Source of the DNA: Shewanella sp. VB17
Lineage (GTDB): Bacteria; Pseudomonadota; Gammaproteobacteria; Enterobacterales; Shewanellaceae
Reading direction: 5' to 3'
Assembly: GCF_013248905.1 (NCBI RefSeq)
Contig: NZ_JABRVS010000001.1
Location: 3,720,001 to 3,784,000 of the forward strand
Length of the DNA: 64,000 bases
The notes beneath the pieces were generated by a model. That model was not told where the DNA came from, made no database searches, and saw nothing but the letters and a program-made list of their open reading frames with translations. The translations under genes and the position numbers were made by a program. How positions within the stretch are numbered: position 1 is the first letter of the stretch; every line of letters begins with the position of its first letter. Shown here one piece after another: positions 56,385 to 64,000 of this stretch.

Positions 56385-58109
56385 TTATTCCTTATGCTTA
56401 TCTTGTGCCCACACCGCCAGTTTTTCACGGAATATTTTGGCATTATGACGAATATCGACAGGGAAACTAGGATGGATCAAAAAACGGCTAATGCCTTTTG
56501 TTTGGGCATACTTTTCAGCGAGTTGATTCAACTCAGCATACAAGCTGGCACCTGTGGAACACGCCAATGATTGAGCCAGTTCAATGCACAAAAGCGGCAC
56601 CGTCGCACCGTTAACTCTTATTCCGACAAGGGCTGAGCGCTTTACTTGAGGATGGGTATTAAAAATACGTTCACAAGGGATAGAAAAATAGCGTTCAGGG
56701 CAATTCAGTGCCCCAGCACTCGCATCAACTCGATGCGCTTTGCGTCCGCACATCCATAACTGTCCCTCATGGTCGAGATAACCGACATCCCCCATACGAT
56801 GACGCACCTCATCACCATCAGCTATTTTAGCTTGCTCGGTGGCACTGTCTCTTTGATAATAACGGCGACTCACCATCGACCCCTTAACCACGATTTCACC
56901 AATCTCACCCATGGGTAATCTTAATGACTCATCCCAGCATGTAATAGGCGCTTCATTGATCTCAATGATGGCAATATCAACCCCTGCGATGGCTTGCCCA
57001 ACACAAATACCTCCGCCATTATCGGTAATATTGGTGGTGTCAAACAGTGCCTGACTAGCAACCTTACTTAATGGTAAAGACTCGGTCGCGCCATAGGAAT
57101 TGAGCACCTCAACTCCCTCAGTTAGCATCTGGCTAAAATGTTTAATCGAGGCGATAGTTGCAGGCGCCCCAGCTGAAATCACCCGTCTAATACTGGGTAA
57201 TCGATGGCAATGACTCTCTGTCACTCCACATTGACCTAGCCTCTCAATCAAGGCTGGATTAACAAACATATTAGTACATTGATACTTATCGATAGCGGCA
57301 AATAAATGCTCAGGATTAGCCGTGATCGGCTTACTGGCATCCATATCAGGAATAATAGAAGCCATGGCTAACGCTGGGCCAAACAGAGAAAACAACGGAA
57401 ACGTCGCTAAATCACGTTCACCGGGCTCAATACCATAATCATGTTTAAGTGCGGCTATCTGAGCTTCAAACATTTGATGTGAATAAACCACCCCTTTAGG
57501 CGTTCCGGTGCTACCACTGGTAAATAAGATGGCAGACATCTCATCTTTGTCTAACCAAGCCATATCATATGGCTCATTTGAAGTATGTTGTTGCAAAGCC
57601 TCTAGGGTCACCCCACCCCATAAGCTCTTATTGTTTATGCTTCCCCCCCCAACCGTTACCAGAAAATTCACGCTATCTTGGCCCCAGCCAAACAGTTTTC
57701 TGGCTAAATGTGCCTTAGGGATCCCGATAAAAGCATCCGGTTGAGACTCTATAAAGCACTGCTTTAAATTACGTACACCCATACCTGGATCGACCAATAT
57801 TGGTATGACACCAGCTTTAAACAAGGCAAAGGTTAGGGTAAAAAAATCCACACTCGGTGTGACCATCAATACCGCTTTCATGCCTTTTTTGATCCCATAA
57901 GCATTTAACCCATGGGCAAGTTGGTCACTTTTACGATGTAACTCAGTAAAATTGAGTTCTTGATAGGTAAATTTTTTAGCCGAAAAAAATGAACGAGAGA
58001 CGTGTTGTACAGCAACGGCGAGTTGCTCAGGAAAAGCATCAGATGCTGTGATTAAGTGACGACAAAGGTTGAAGCCAGTCAGAGGATTGAGTGCTGTAGA
58101 GTGGAGCAT
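56385..58109 (-). CDS. oleC: OleC: beta-lactone synthetase (AMP-ligase family)
   Basis: OleC uses ATP to cyclise the 2-alkyl-3-hydroxy acid to a beta-lactone. The 574-residue adenylate-forming enzyme has the P-loop [17 protein letters not shown] near 196-212, [13 protein letters not shown] near 334-346, and a [21 protein letters not shown] block near 436-456. The terminal catalytic Lys lies near the end ([13 protein letters not shown]). Codons for VGGGS near 153-157 hold eight consecutive G residues (57643-57650). It is separated from oleB by a terminator-like hairpin. Confidence 0.92.
   Translation of the reverse strand: MLHSTALNPLTGFNLCRHLITASDAFPEQLAVAVQHVSRSFFSAKKFTYQELNFTELHRKSDQLAHGLNAYGIKKGMKAVLMVTPSVDFFTLTFALFKAGVIPILVDPGMGVRNLKQCFIESQPDAFIGIPKAHLARKLFGWGQDSVNFLVTVGGGSINNKSLWGGVTLEALQQHTSNEPYDMAWLDKDEMSAILFTSGSTGTPKGVVYSHQMFEAQIAALKHDYGIEPGERDLATFPLFSLFGPALAMASIIPDMDASKPITANPEHLFAAIDKYQCTNMFVNPALIERLGQCGVTESHCHRLPSIRRVISAGAPATIASIKHFSQMLTEGVEVLNSYGATESLPLSKVASQALFDTTNITDNGGGICVGQAIAGVDIAIIEINEAPITCWDESLRLPMGEIGEIVVKGSMVSRRYYQRDSATEQAKIADGDEVRHRMGDVGYLDHEGQLWMCGRKAHRVDASAGALNCPERYFSIPCERIFNTHPQVKRSALVGIRVNGATVPLLCIELAQSLACSTGASLYAELNQLAEKYAQTKGISRFLIHPSFPVDIRHNAKIFREKLAVWAQDKHKE
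57643..57650 (-). repeat. Eight-G homopolymer in oleC
   Basis: The coding strand reads GTT GGG GGG GGA AGC. It lies before the P-loop, so a single-base slip would inactivate OleC. Confidence 0.75.
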
Positions 58110-58139
58110 AATGAGTGACCTTACAGGTTTTTTACAATG

Positions 58140-58163
58140 AAAAAGCGGATCTTGTTGATCCGC
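58140..58163 (-). terminator. Terminator-like hairpin between oleB and oleC
   Basis: GCGGATC (58145-58151) and GATCCGC (58157-58163) pair around TTGTT, followed on the minus strand by TTTTTC. It would reduce read-through from oleAB into oleCD. Confidence 0.7.
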
Positions 58164-58186
58164 AAAACCCTGTTCAAACGACTAGG

Positions 58187-59080
58187 CTAACAATCAGTGC
58201 CAAGCATTTCGTTAACCATAAAGTCACGAATGTGACCTACCACCTCATGACTTGCATCTTCCAGAATATAATGACCACAGTCGGTAAATTCATGGACGCT
58301 TGCATGTGGCATCTCGACTTTCCACTGGGCTAAGAAGTGCTTGTCAAAAACAAAATCTTTGAGGCCCCAACAAATAAGGGTCGGTACATGCGCAAATTTA
58401 GGCAAGCTTGAGGCTATTTCAGACACTAAAGCATAATTTCTATCTGTAGGTTTAAGCGGAATATCTTGCACAAATCTCAAGGTAGAAATGCGGTTTGCCC
58501 AAGAGTTAAATGGTGCAACATAAGCTTTTCTAATCTCAGGAGACATAGGCTGGCGCTTTACCCCAACATAAGAAGCAATTGATGAAAAAGCGTTAAAACC
58601 ACGAACAAGCGCTGTTCCTAGCAAAGTATTACGGCAAATCCACAGCGGCCAAGGGAAAGGTTTTGACTCTGGTAGATGAAATGCTCCGGTATTCAACACC
58701 ACCAAGCGTTTAATTCTATCAGGGTAACGGGCTGCGTATCCCATGCCAATCATTCCCCCCCAATCATGGATAACTAAGGTGATATTTTCTTTTACATTGA
58801 GGTGATCGAGTAAGGCTTCAAGATCGTCAATACGATTCTTTAAGGTGTAATCATAATCACAGTCATCTGGCTTATCTGACAAGCCACAGCCGATATGATC
58901 AGGCACAATACACTGATGGTCGCCGCTCAGTGCTGTCACTACATTACGGTAGTAAAAAGACCAGCTTGGATTACCATGAACCATGACGACAGGCTCACCT
59001 AGCCCTTCATTGACATATTGTAGTTTATGACCATTTCTATCAAGATAATTTCGTTTGAAGGGAAATAGAGTGTCTAACAT
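58187..59080 (-). CDS. oleB: OleB: beta-lactone decarboxylase (alpha/beta hydrolase fold)
   Basis: OleB removes CO2 from the beta-lactone to give the final cis-olefin. The 297-residue protein is haloalkane-dehalogenase-like, with the oxyanion segment HGNPSWSFYYRNV near 35-47, the nucleophile Asp106 in VIHDWGGMIGMGY, and a late His in DCGHYILEDA near 274-283. The first strand starts DTLFPFKRNYLDRNG, typical of OleB. The codons of Gly-Gly after the nucleophile include seven Gs. It is second in the oleABCD set. Confidence 0.92.
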   Translation of the reverse strand: MLDTLFPFKRNYLDRNGHKLQYVNEGLGEPVVMVHGNPSWSFYYRNVVTALSGDHQCIVPDHIGCGLSDKPDDCDYDYTLKNRIDDLEALLDHLNVKENITLVIHDWGGMIGMGYAARYPDRIKRLVVLNTGAFHLPESKPFPWPLWICRNTLLGTALVRGFNAFSSIASYVGVKRQPMSPEIRKAYVAPFNSWANRISTLRFVQDIPLKPTDRNYALVSEIASSLPKFAHVPTLICWGLKDFVFDKHFLAQWKVEMPHASVHEFTDCGHYILEDASHEVVGHIRDFMVNEMLGTDC

Positions 59081-59197
59081 GACGCTTCCTAAATATTCTT
59101 ATCATAATGCCTCCATATTGAGGCACCATTTTATCGATCGATGAGGTTAAAAAGCGCTAATACTCTTTAACCTGAAATGAGGTAACTTGGGGATAGC

Positions 59198-60247
59198 TTA
59201 CCACTTTATCCCAAGCATCATGCAGTTTAAGCCACTGCCAATACCGAGAAAGCTCACTTGATCACCTTTGTTAAGAAAACCTTGATCGTGTGCCATGGCG
59301 GCCGTGACAGGCAAAGACGCAGTCCCCATATTACCGAGTAACTGATAAGTGGGAAATTCTTTCTCTTGAGGGATATTCAAGGCGCTAAGCACCTGACGAC
59401 GATTCGACGCCCCCACTTGATGACAGATAACCTTGTCGACTTGCTCAACGACCCAATCACGTTGCTCCAGGAAGTGACTCCAAGTATGGCGCGCAAGTTC
59501 AACCCCCTCTTTAAGTAAGGTCACACCGTCAGTACGCATAAACTCACGATAAAAATTGAGGCCAGCTTCCTGTAACCCCCACTGACAAAGATTATGATGC
59601 TCTGGCGCAGAAAGGTGACTTGCCCCTAAGAGCTGATGTTGACGCTCACTTTTCAAAGGTAAGCTGCCATCGGTTATCAACACGGCAACCGCACCTGACC
59701 CTCCTGTTAAGGTCGCCAGCGACTGAGCATAATTCTGCATCGTTTGATCGGCCAACATGTTATCGATAGTAATATCAACAATATGACGAGCCGATTCACA
59801 TGACACAACCAAGCCCGCTTTAATTTGCCCCAATTCGATACGATTCGCGATATCTAAAATACCTGATAACACCCCTAAACAGGCGTTACTAATGTCGTAA
59901 ATAGCCGTATCTTTAGACACACCAAGTTCAGCAGCAATACGGCATGCAGTAGCAGGTTCATGTTGATCTCGACAGACACCAGTATACACCACAGCACCAA
60001 GATCGCTGACTTCAATACCGGTTTCATCAATGACCTTATAGGCCGCAGCCAATGCCCCATCAGACAGCCTGTGACCTTTAGGCCACCAGCGACGCTCATG
60101 GATCCCTGTTAATGCAGCCAATTGACCCATTGGGATACGAAATTTTTTATATAGCGGTGCCAATCGAGATTCTAAATCGGAGGTAGACACGACTTCAGGT
60201 GCCAGTTCATACGCCAGGCTGTTTATAAAGACTCGGGAATATTTCAT
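59198..60247 (-). CDS. oleA: OleA: acyl-CoA condensing enzyme of olefin synthesis
   Basis: OleA condenses two fatty acyl-CoAs head to head to a 2-alkyl-3-ketoacid. The 349-residue thiolase-superfamily protein has the nucleophile Cys123 in DISNACLGVLSG, the specific Glu97 in RDQHEPATACR, and the catalytic His and Asn in ICHQVGASNR and LLGNMGTASLPV. It is first in the cluster. In Shewanella the pathway yields a polyunsaturated C31 hydrocarbon (established knowledge). A 16-base palindrome lies about 230 bases upstream. Confidence 0.94.
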   Translation of the reverse strand: MKYSRVFINSLAYELAPEVVSTSDLESRLAPLYKKFRIPMGQLAALTGIHERRWWPKGHRLSDGALAAAYKVIDETGIEVSDLGAVVYTGVCRDQHEPATACRIAAELGVSKDTAIYDISNACLGVLSGILDIANRIELGQIKAGLVVSCESARHIVDITIDNMLADQTMQNYAQSLATLTGGSGAVAVLITDGSLPLKSERQHQLLGASHLSAPEHHNLCQWGLQEAGLNFYREFMRTDGVTLLKEGVELARHTWSHFLEQRDWVVEQVDKVICHQVGASNRRQVLSALNIPQEKEFPTYQLLGNMGTASLPVTAAMAHDQGFLNKGDQVSFLGIGSGLNCMMLGIKW

Positions 60248-60504
60248 GAAACAGTAATATTTCGCTCACTATGTTGGTGTAAAAACAAACAACATTTATT
60301 GTTTTGAGTGTTAACATGACATTTGAGCAAGAAAAAGCGAATCATTCAATAGAAAATCGCTTTGAGTTTGCTATATTTCCTCAATTAACCTTAACCTAAT
60401 CCCAATCATCAAGACGTTTATTGCATCGCCACACAAAAATCAGCATGATTAACCTTTAAAAACAAATGCTTAAATACAAACGTTTGTATCAACCATAATT
60501 TAGC
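60248..60504. promoter_or_regulatory. oleA upstream region
   Basis: This is 257 bases between the methyltransferase stop and oleA. It holds the palindrome at 60474-60489 and must hold the oleA promoter unless the genes are co-transcribed. No clear terminator for the methyltransferase gene was seen. Confidence 0.4.
60474..60489. promoter_or_regulatory. 16-base perfect palindrome upstream of oleA
   Basis: ATACAAACGTTTGTAT is perfectly symmetric. CAAAC and GTTTG arms resemble fatty-acid regulator PsrA/TetR-type boxes, and an AAACGTTT core also resembles LacI-family sites. The regulator is not determined. Confidence 0.5.
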
Positions 60505-61725
60505 TCACTTTTTAGCCTGGATCAGTGAATTTCTGGGTGTTATCCCACTTTCACAAAACTGCACTAGATTTACCTGATAGTCTTGCTCTTCTAAAAAACA
60601 CACTCTGTCGAGCAACAACCAATATTCCAATACACCACGAAACAGATGAGCGACAAGATCTATCCTCTGAGTTAATCTTTGCCGTTCGATACCCAAATTA
60701 AGAAAATAATTGAAATCTATATTTGAAGGTAAATTAACGCCCTTCTGTCCGGCTGCCCATAAGCAAAAAGTGGCAAAGTCATCATTCAATTGGCTAAGTT
60801 TCATAGAAGGAATAGGCAAGTAATCACTTATTCCTCTGACTTTACGCTGCAAACAATCAAACCCTAAACGCCAGGCTACCTGTTTATGCCTTAGCGCCAA
60901 TTGTTTACTATTGACTATCGCGCTTTGCTGTAAAGGTAATTGCAGATCATGGCGCGTTAATCTCAATTGGCTTCTCATGCCTTCAAGTGACATAGCTTGG
61001 TACTCTTGAGCTTGGATCAAATGGTAGCAACAAGGAGATATCGCAATATCTCGCGTCCCAGCGTTAGCGGCCAAACGCAATAAACACACGTGTAAATCAC
61101 CGCATGCATGTAAGGCAACCGCTTGTTGTTCCACTTTAAGCTCATTGTGTTGTGCATCGAAAGCATTTACACAAATAAACCTCTGTGGAAGTTGCCACTG
61201 TTGTGCAAGTTTTTCGCCCGCTTCACACAAAGATTGCTGCCACTCAACACTCACGACTGGCCTCGCTTGTGCTTTGGCAATTAATCGTCCTAGATGCCCT
61301 TTACCCGCACACCATTCTAGGACTTCATTATCACTCACATTCATTTGCTGCGTAAAAGCGGTGATCTGTGCCCATTTTCGCCCCTTGATCCCCGCACTAA
61401 AATGCGCGGTATCTTTTGCCTCCATCAAAAAAACGGACTCATTAGAAGGTTTAGGAAGTTCAATATCAAGCAAGGCTAATGGCCAATTCTCACCCATACC
61501 AGCTAAATCTGCTTTCAGTGCTGGCAGCAAACAGGTGAGTAAATTGCCTTGCAATCTGTCCAGCTCATCAAGCGAACTGTCGGCAAGTGACCACACAAGC
61601 TCAGCCAAATGAGGAAAGTTTTTAGCCCAAGGCAATGCGTCACAACCGAATGCCTTCACTTGCCACAGCTCACGGCTTTGTACTAATAAGGTATCTAACT
61701 GCAAAAATAACGCACTGTGAGACAT
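60505..61725 (-). CDS. SAM-dependent methyltransferase-like protein
   Basis: This 406-residue protein has a methyltransferase core of the Methyltransf_32/METTL25 type: VLEWCAGKGHLGRLIAK (near 145-161, SAM binding), VSVEWQQSLCEAG, VALHACGDLHVCLLR (near 214-228) and IAISPCCYHLI (near 238-248). The ACGDLH and SPCCYH motifs define this subgroup, whose substrate is unknown. The lipoprotein gene ends 5 bases upstream, so they form an operon reading toward oleA. Confidence 0.85.
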   Translation of the reverse strand: MSHSALFLQLDTLLVQSRELWQVKAFGCDALPWAKNFPHLAELVWSLADSSLDELDRLQGNLLTCLLPALKADLAGMGENWPLALLDIELPKPSNESVFLMEAKDTAHFSAGIKGRKWAQITAFTQQMNVSDNEVLEWCAGKGHLGRLIAKAQARPVVSVEWQQSLCEAGEKLAQQWQLPQRFICVNAFDAQHNELKVEQQAVALHACGDLHVCLLRLAANAGTRDIAISPCCYHLIQAQEYQAMSLEGMRSQLRLTRHDLQLPLQQSAIVNSKQLALRHKQVAWRLGFDCLQRKVRGISDYLPIPSMKLSQLNDDFATFCLWAAGQKGVNLPSNIDFNYFLNLGIERQRLTQRIDLVAHLFRGVLEYWLLLDRVCFLEEQDYQVNLVQFCESGITPRNSLIQAKK

Positions 61726-61730
61726 AATAT

Positions 61731-62882
61731 TTACCTTGACATTCGCTTGCCCAAGAAAAGCCCTAATCCCAATGGTGCAAAAAAGACGACCAGTAAAAAG
61801 AGCACAAAGTATAAGGTTAAACTCTTAACCGTTTGCGTTAGCTCTTGAAATACCACTTCAACCGTATGCTGAGAAATGTCATCTAAATTGGCGGCAGCAG
61901 CAAGACGTTCACGGGCCACCATATCCTCTAATGCAAGTCGCTCATTCTTTACCATTAATTCTAACGCCTGACGTTCACGTGATAATTGGGCTAACTTATC
62001 ATCGCTTGAATCACTCAATTGTTGCAGTAATGGACTTAATTCACGGCGCATATCAACAGCTAAACTTTGCATCATTTCAGGACTTTGGGCCATCAGCTCA
62101 CGAAACCTTGAAGAAGTATCACTGATGCTCATTAACGTCTTCTGAATTTCTTCAGCATTAATATTAGAATGAAGTGCATATAGCTCGGTCTTCCACCCTA
62201 ATATTTTAGGAAGCTGTTCGGCTATCATTGCCATACGATCAGAAATATCACTCATCACTTCAGGCACTGAACCAAAAGTTGTGACGGCTTCAAACTCATT
62301 AATGCCGCTGAAGGTTAACCAATCATTAAATGCCGAATGACGACTGAAGGTCATTTCAGTAAGCGGATTGAGCTGCACATATTCCTCGATAAATTCTCGA
62401 TTTTTGGTTAAGTCATCCGCTTTAATAAAACCTTCAATGGTATGCTCAAATTGCAGCTGTAAATCTTTGCTGGCCTCAATCACTAATGCTTGCTGAGTAC
62501 CGAATAAATCTTTACCCGCACCAGAACCATAAAACTCTACCATCTGCGCAGTCAATGCCCACGTGTCAATCATAGCTGCTACTGGAGAAGCTTGAAAAAT
62601 AGTGCGTTGCAGTGCTTGTTCTGAGTAAATTTTCCACATGATGGCATTTGATTGAAGAAAAACAGAGTCTTCTTTACTCTGACTCAATAACATCACTTGA
62701 TCAGCGGTTTTCTCAACGATACTGTAAAAAGAACGACTAAAATTGCGACTAAAAACACGCATGTTTAATTGTTCTTGGGGAAGAGGTTCTATCCCACTCT
62801 CTAACTTCACTTCTAACAAAGAACATGATGTGCCCAACAAGCACAACAATGCCGCAACACTTAATCGTGTCAATACTTTCAT
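61731..62882 (-). CDS. Hypothetical lipoprotein with C-terminal membrane helix
   Basis: This 383-residue protein has a lipoprotein signal (LLCLLGTSC, Cys20), a long helical periplasmic part with a coiled coil at about 280-345 (QLSDSSDDKLAQLSRERQ, ERLALEDMVARERLAAAA) and one membrane helix near the C-terminus (LTLYFVLFLLVVFFAPLGLG) ending in basic residues. It resembles no family I can name. A lipid at the front and a helix at the end could link two membranes or two points on one membrane. It is the first gene of a pair with the methyltransferase. Confidence 0.8.
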   Translation of the reverse strand: MKVLTRLSVAALLCLLGTSCSLLEVKLESGIEPLPQEQLNMRVFSRNFSRSFYSIVEKTADQVMLLSQSKEDSVFLQSNAIMWKIYSEQALQRTIFQASPVAAMIDTWALTAQMVEFYGSGAGKDLFGTQQALVIEASKDLQLQFEHTIEGFIKADDLTKNREFIEEYVQLNPLTEMTFSRHSAFNDWLTFSGINEFEAVTTFGSVPEVMSDISDRMAMIAEQLPKILGWKTELYALHSNINAEEIQKTLMSISDTSSRFRELMAQSPEMMQSLAVDMRRELSPLLQQLSDSSDDKLAQLSRERQALELMVKNERLALEDMVARERLAAAANLDDISQHTVEVVFQELTQTVKSLTLYFVLFLLVVFFAPLGLGLFLGKRMSR

Positions 62883-63254
62883 ACTGTCTCCAATGACACT
62901 TCATAATCCATTGAAAAGTGTGTCTGTACATAATAAAACCCTCGTTAAGTTTACCACTATTTACCGATACCAAAGCGATTTTTAATGTGCTAGCTTTTTT
63001 TTATTTTAGATTGAATGCTCAACTATCTAAAAAAACACTCTTGGGGCAAGGCATGACAAACTGTGACCTATTTTGTTCGTGATAAAATAGTCAATGGTGG
63101 TTGCATGGTCTATTTTGTGCAAAGTCATTATCGAGAGTCGTACTGGGGCCTTGAACTACTGTCACTTCTCGACACTCTTAACCCAGCATCTTAGGGGAGT
63201 TTAGCTATATACTTGAACACTGAAAGAAAGAAGATTAACATCGCCACATAAAAA
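62883..63254. other. Intergenic region between divergent lipoprotein and DUF1289 genes
   Basis: This 372-base gap contains no gene. It should hold the two divergent promoters. No obvious operator or terminator was found. Confidence 0.35.
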
Positions 63255-63272
63255 ATGAATGATAGGCATAAA

Positions 63273-63533
63273 ATGATTCAATCTCCTTGTATTGCTAAAT
63301 GTGGTCTCAATGATGATGACATGTGTATGGGTTGCTATCGTAATCTCGATGAAATCGTCGCTTGGAGTCGCGCAGATGATGTGTTTAAAACTAATGTTTG
63401 GCAGTTAATTCCACAACGAAAACACGCCTTAGGTTACGGTGAGAATAAGCACATCATTAGTCGAAAAAAATGGCTAATAGTCAGTGATAAGATAGATCAA
63501 AATCTCAACCAACATGTCAAAGAAACTAAATAA
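63273..63533 (+). CDS. DUF1289 (Fe-S-like cysteine motif) protein
   Basis: This 86-residue protein starts MIQSPCIAKCGLNDDDMC, followed by MGCYRNLDEIVAWSRA. Cysteines at 6, 10, 18 and 21 form the C-x3-C-x7-C-x2-C pattern of DUF1289, which probably binds metal or an Fe-S cluster. The ATG at 63273 with AGG upstream is favoured. An in-frame ATG at 63255 has no ribosome site. Its function is unknown. Confidence 0.85.
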   Translation: MIQSPCIAKCGLNDDDMCMGCYRNLDEIVAWSRADDVFKTNVWQLIPQRKHALGYGENKHIISRKKWLIVSDKIDQNLNQHVKETK

Positions 63534-63683
63534 TCAGACATTCATTACCCGGCGTTTAAGTTAAATAATCACTAGACTCATAACATCATGTGATGACTTT
63601 ACTTTAGCCTCCTGGCTTGACATTAATCCTCACTGCCTTATCAAGGTATTATTTAGCTTCAAAATCTGACGAGCCACATTCAA

Positions 63684-64000
63684 TTACTTTTTCATCATAC
63701 CTTTAAGATCAGCAAACGGATTATACGTCGCAGCCTTCATCGTGACTTCTTTGGTTGCACCGTATTGAATCAACTCTTCAAATTTAGAGTGCTCATTATC
63801 ATGACAATATAAACAAAGCAGTTCCCAGTTAGTGCCGTCTGATGGGTTATTATCGTGATTATGATCTCTATGGTGCACAGTAAGCTCACGTAAATTAGCG
63901 TGAGTAAACTCACGGGTACAGCGGCCACAAACCCACGGATAGAGCTTTAATGCTTGTTCACGGTATCCTGTTTCACGCTTAGCTTTATATTCTCTGGCTT
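63684..64000 (-). CDS. yajD: HNH nuclease family protein, YajD-like (partial)
   Basis: The frame runs from the right edge to a stop at 63684, with at least 104 residues visible: REYKAKRETGYREQALKLYP, then WVCGRCTREF, LRELTVHHRDHNHDNNPSDG and NWELLCLYCHDNEHSKFEE. The two CxxC pairs (CGRC, CLYC) bind structural zinc, and HHRDHNHDN with the DNEH segment is the HNH nuclease core. The length and pattern match E. coli YajD (115). The start codon is beyond the window. An internal ATG at 63878 would cut the first zinc pair and is rejected. Confidence 0.9.
   Translation of the reverse strand, partial: AREYKAKRETGYREQALKLYPWVCGRCTREFTHANLRELTVHHRDHNHDNNPSDGTNWELLCLYCHDNEHSKFEELIQYGATKEVTMKAATYNPFADLKGMMKK

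Overview
The window looks like a chromosomal segment of a Shewanella-type marine gammaproteobacterium. Two gene blocks point there: the order ppiD-hupB-lon-clpX-clpP-tig-tRNAs-folD-cysS-ppiB-lpxH, and a complete oleA-oleB-oleC-oleD long-chain olefin cluster. Base composition is moderately AT-rich. Genus is inferred from gene content and protein resemblance, not from a database search.

Layout. 1-2430: the 5' end of a polysaccharide export/biosynthesis operon reading left out of the window. It has a long untranslated leader with an exact 12-base ops element, and next to it an RfaH-type antiterminator gene and decayed IS3-like DNA. 2432-10905 (minus): protein quality control block ppiD, hupB, lon, clpX, clpP, tig, with heat-shock-like promoters before lon and clpP. 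11160-11486 (minus): tRNA-His, tRNA-Arg and tRNA-Pro behind a strong GC-discriminator promoter. 11839-19233: housekeeping genes folD, cysS, ppiB, lpxH, miaE, a Yip1-family membrane protein and glnS. 19399-22261: feoAB ferrous iron uptake with Fur-like and CRP/FNR-like sites. 22548-24654: a glycerate kinase deletion scar, then panP (aspartate decarboxylase). 24712-31511: accessory genes, including a fused exported chorismate mutase-cyclohexadienyl dehydratase, an AraC regulator with azlCD, a small outer-membrane protein and a secreted metalloprotease-like protein.

31659-35401 is the most unusual locus: a patatin-like phospholipase next to an 885-residue protein that joins about eight membrane helices to a lipoxygenase-like domain with atypical iron ligands. 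35741-39528: small regulators, VOC and GNAT enzymes, and an HxlR/NADPH-oxidoreductase divergent pair. 39749-45000: a 1391-residue lipoprotein with nine 110-residue Ig-like repeats, following an OmpA-family gene interrupted at a seven-G tract. 45190-50747: a VOC pseudogene, a soluble zinc-binding chemoreceptor, a GAF histidine kinase, an extracellular solute-binding protein and a coiled-coil protein. 51086-52598: a decayed IS110-family element. 52840-54536: a 56-residue gene and an unknown exported two-gene operon. 55293-60247: oleDCBA (minus). 60505-64000: a methyltransferase, a lipoprotein, a DUF1289 protein and an HNH nuclease running off the end.

Common themes are long-chain fatty acid chemistry (patatin, lipoxygenase-like protein, Ole pathway) and G homopolymers of 7-9 bases inside surface or lipid genes, which could allow frame switching. 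Several gene-poor gaps hold decayed genes rather than working ones.
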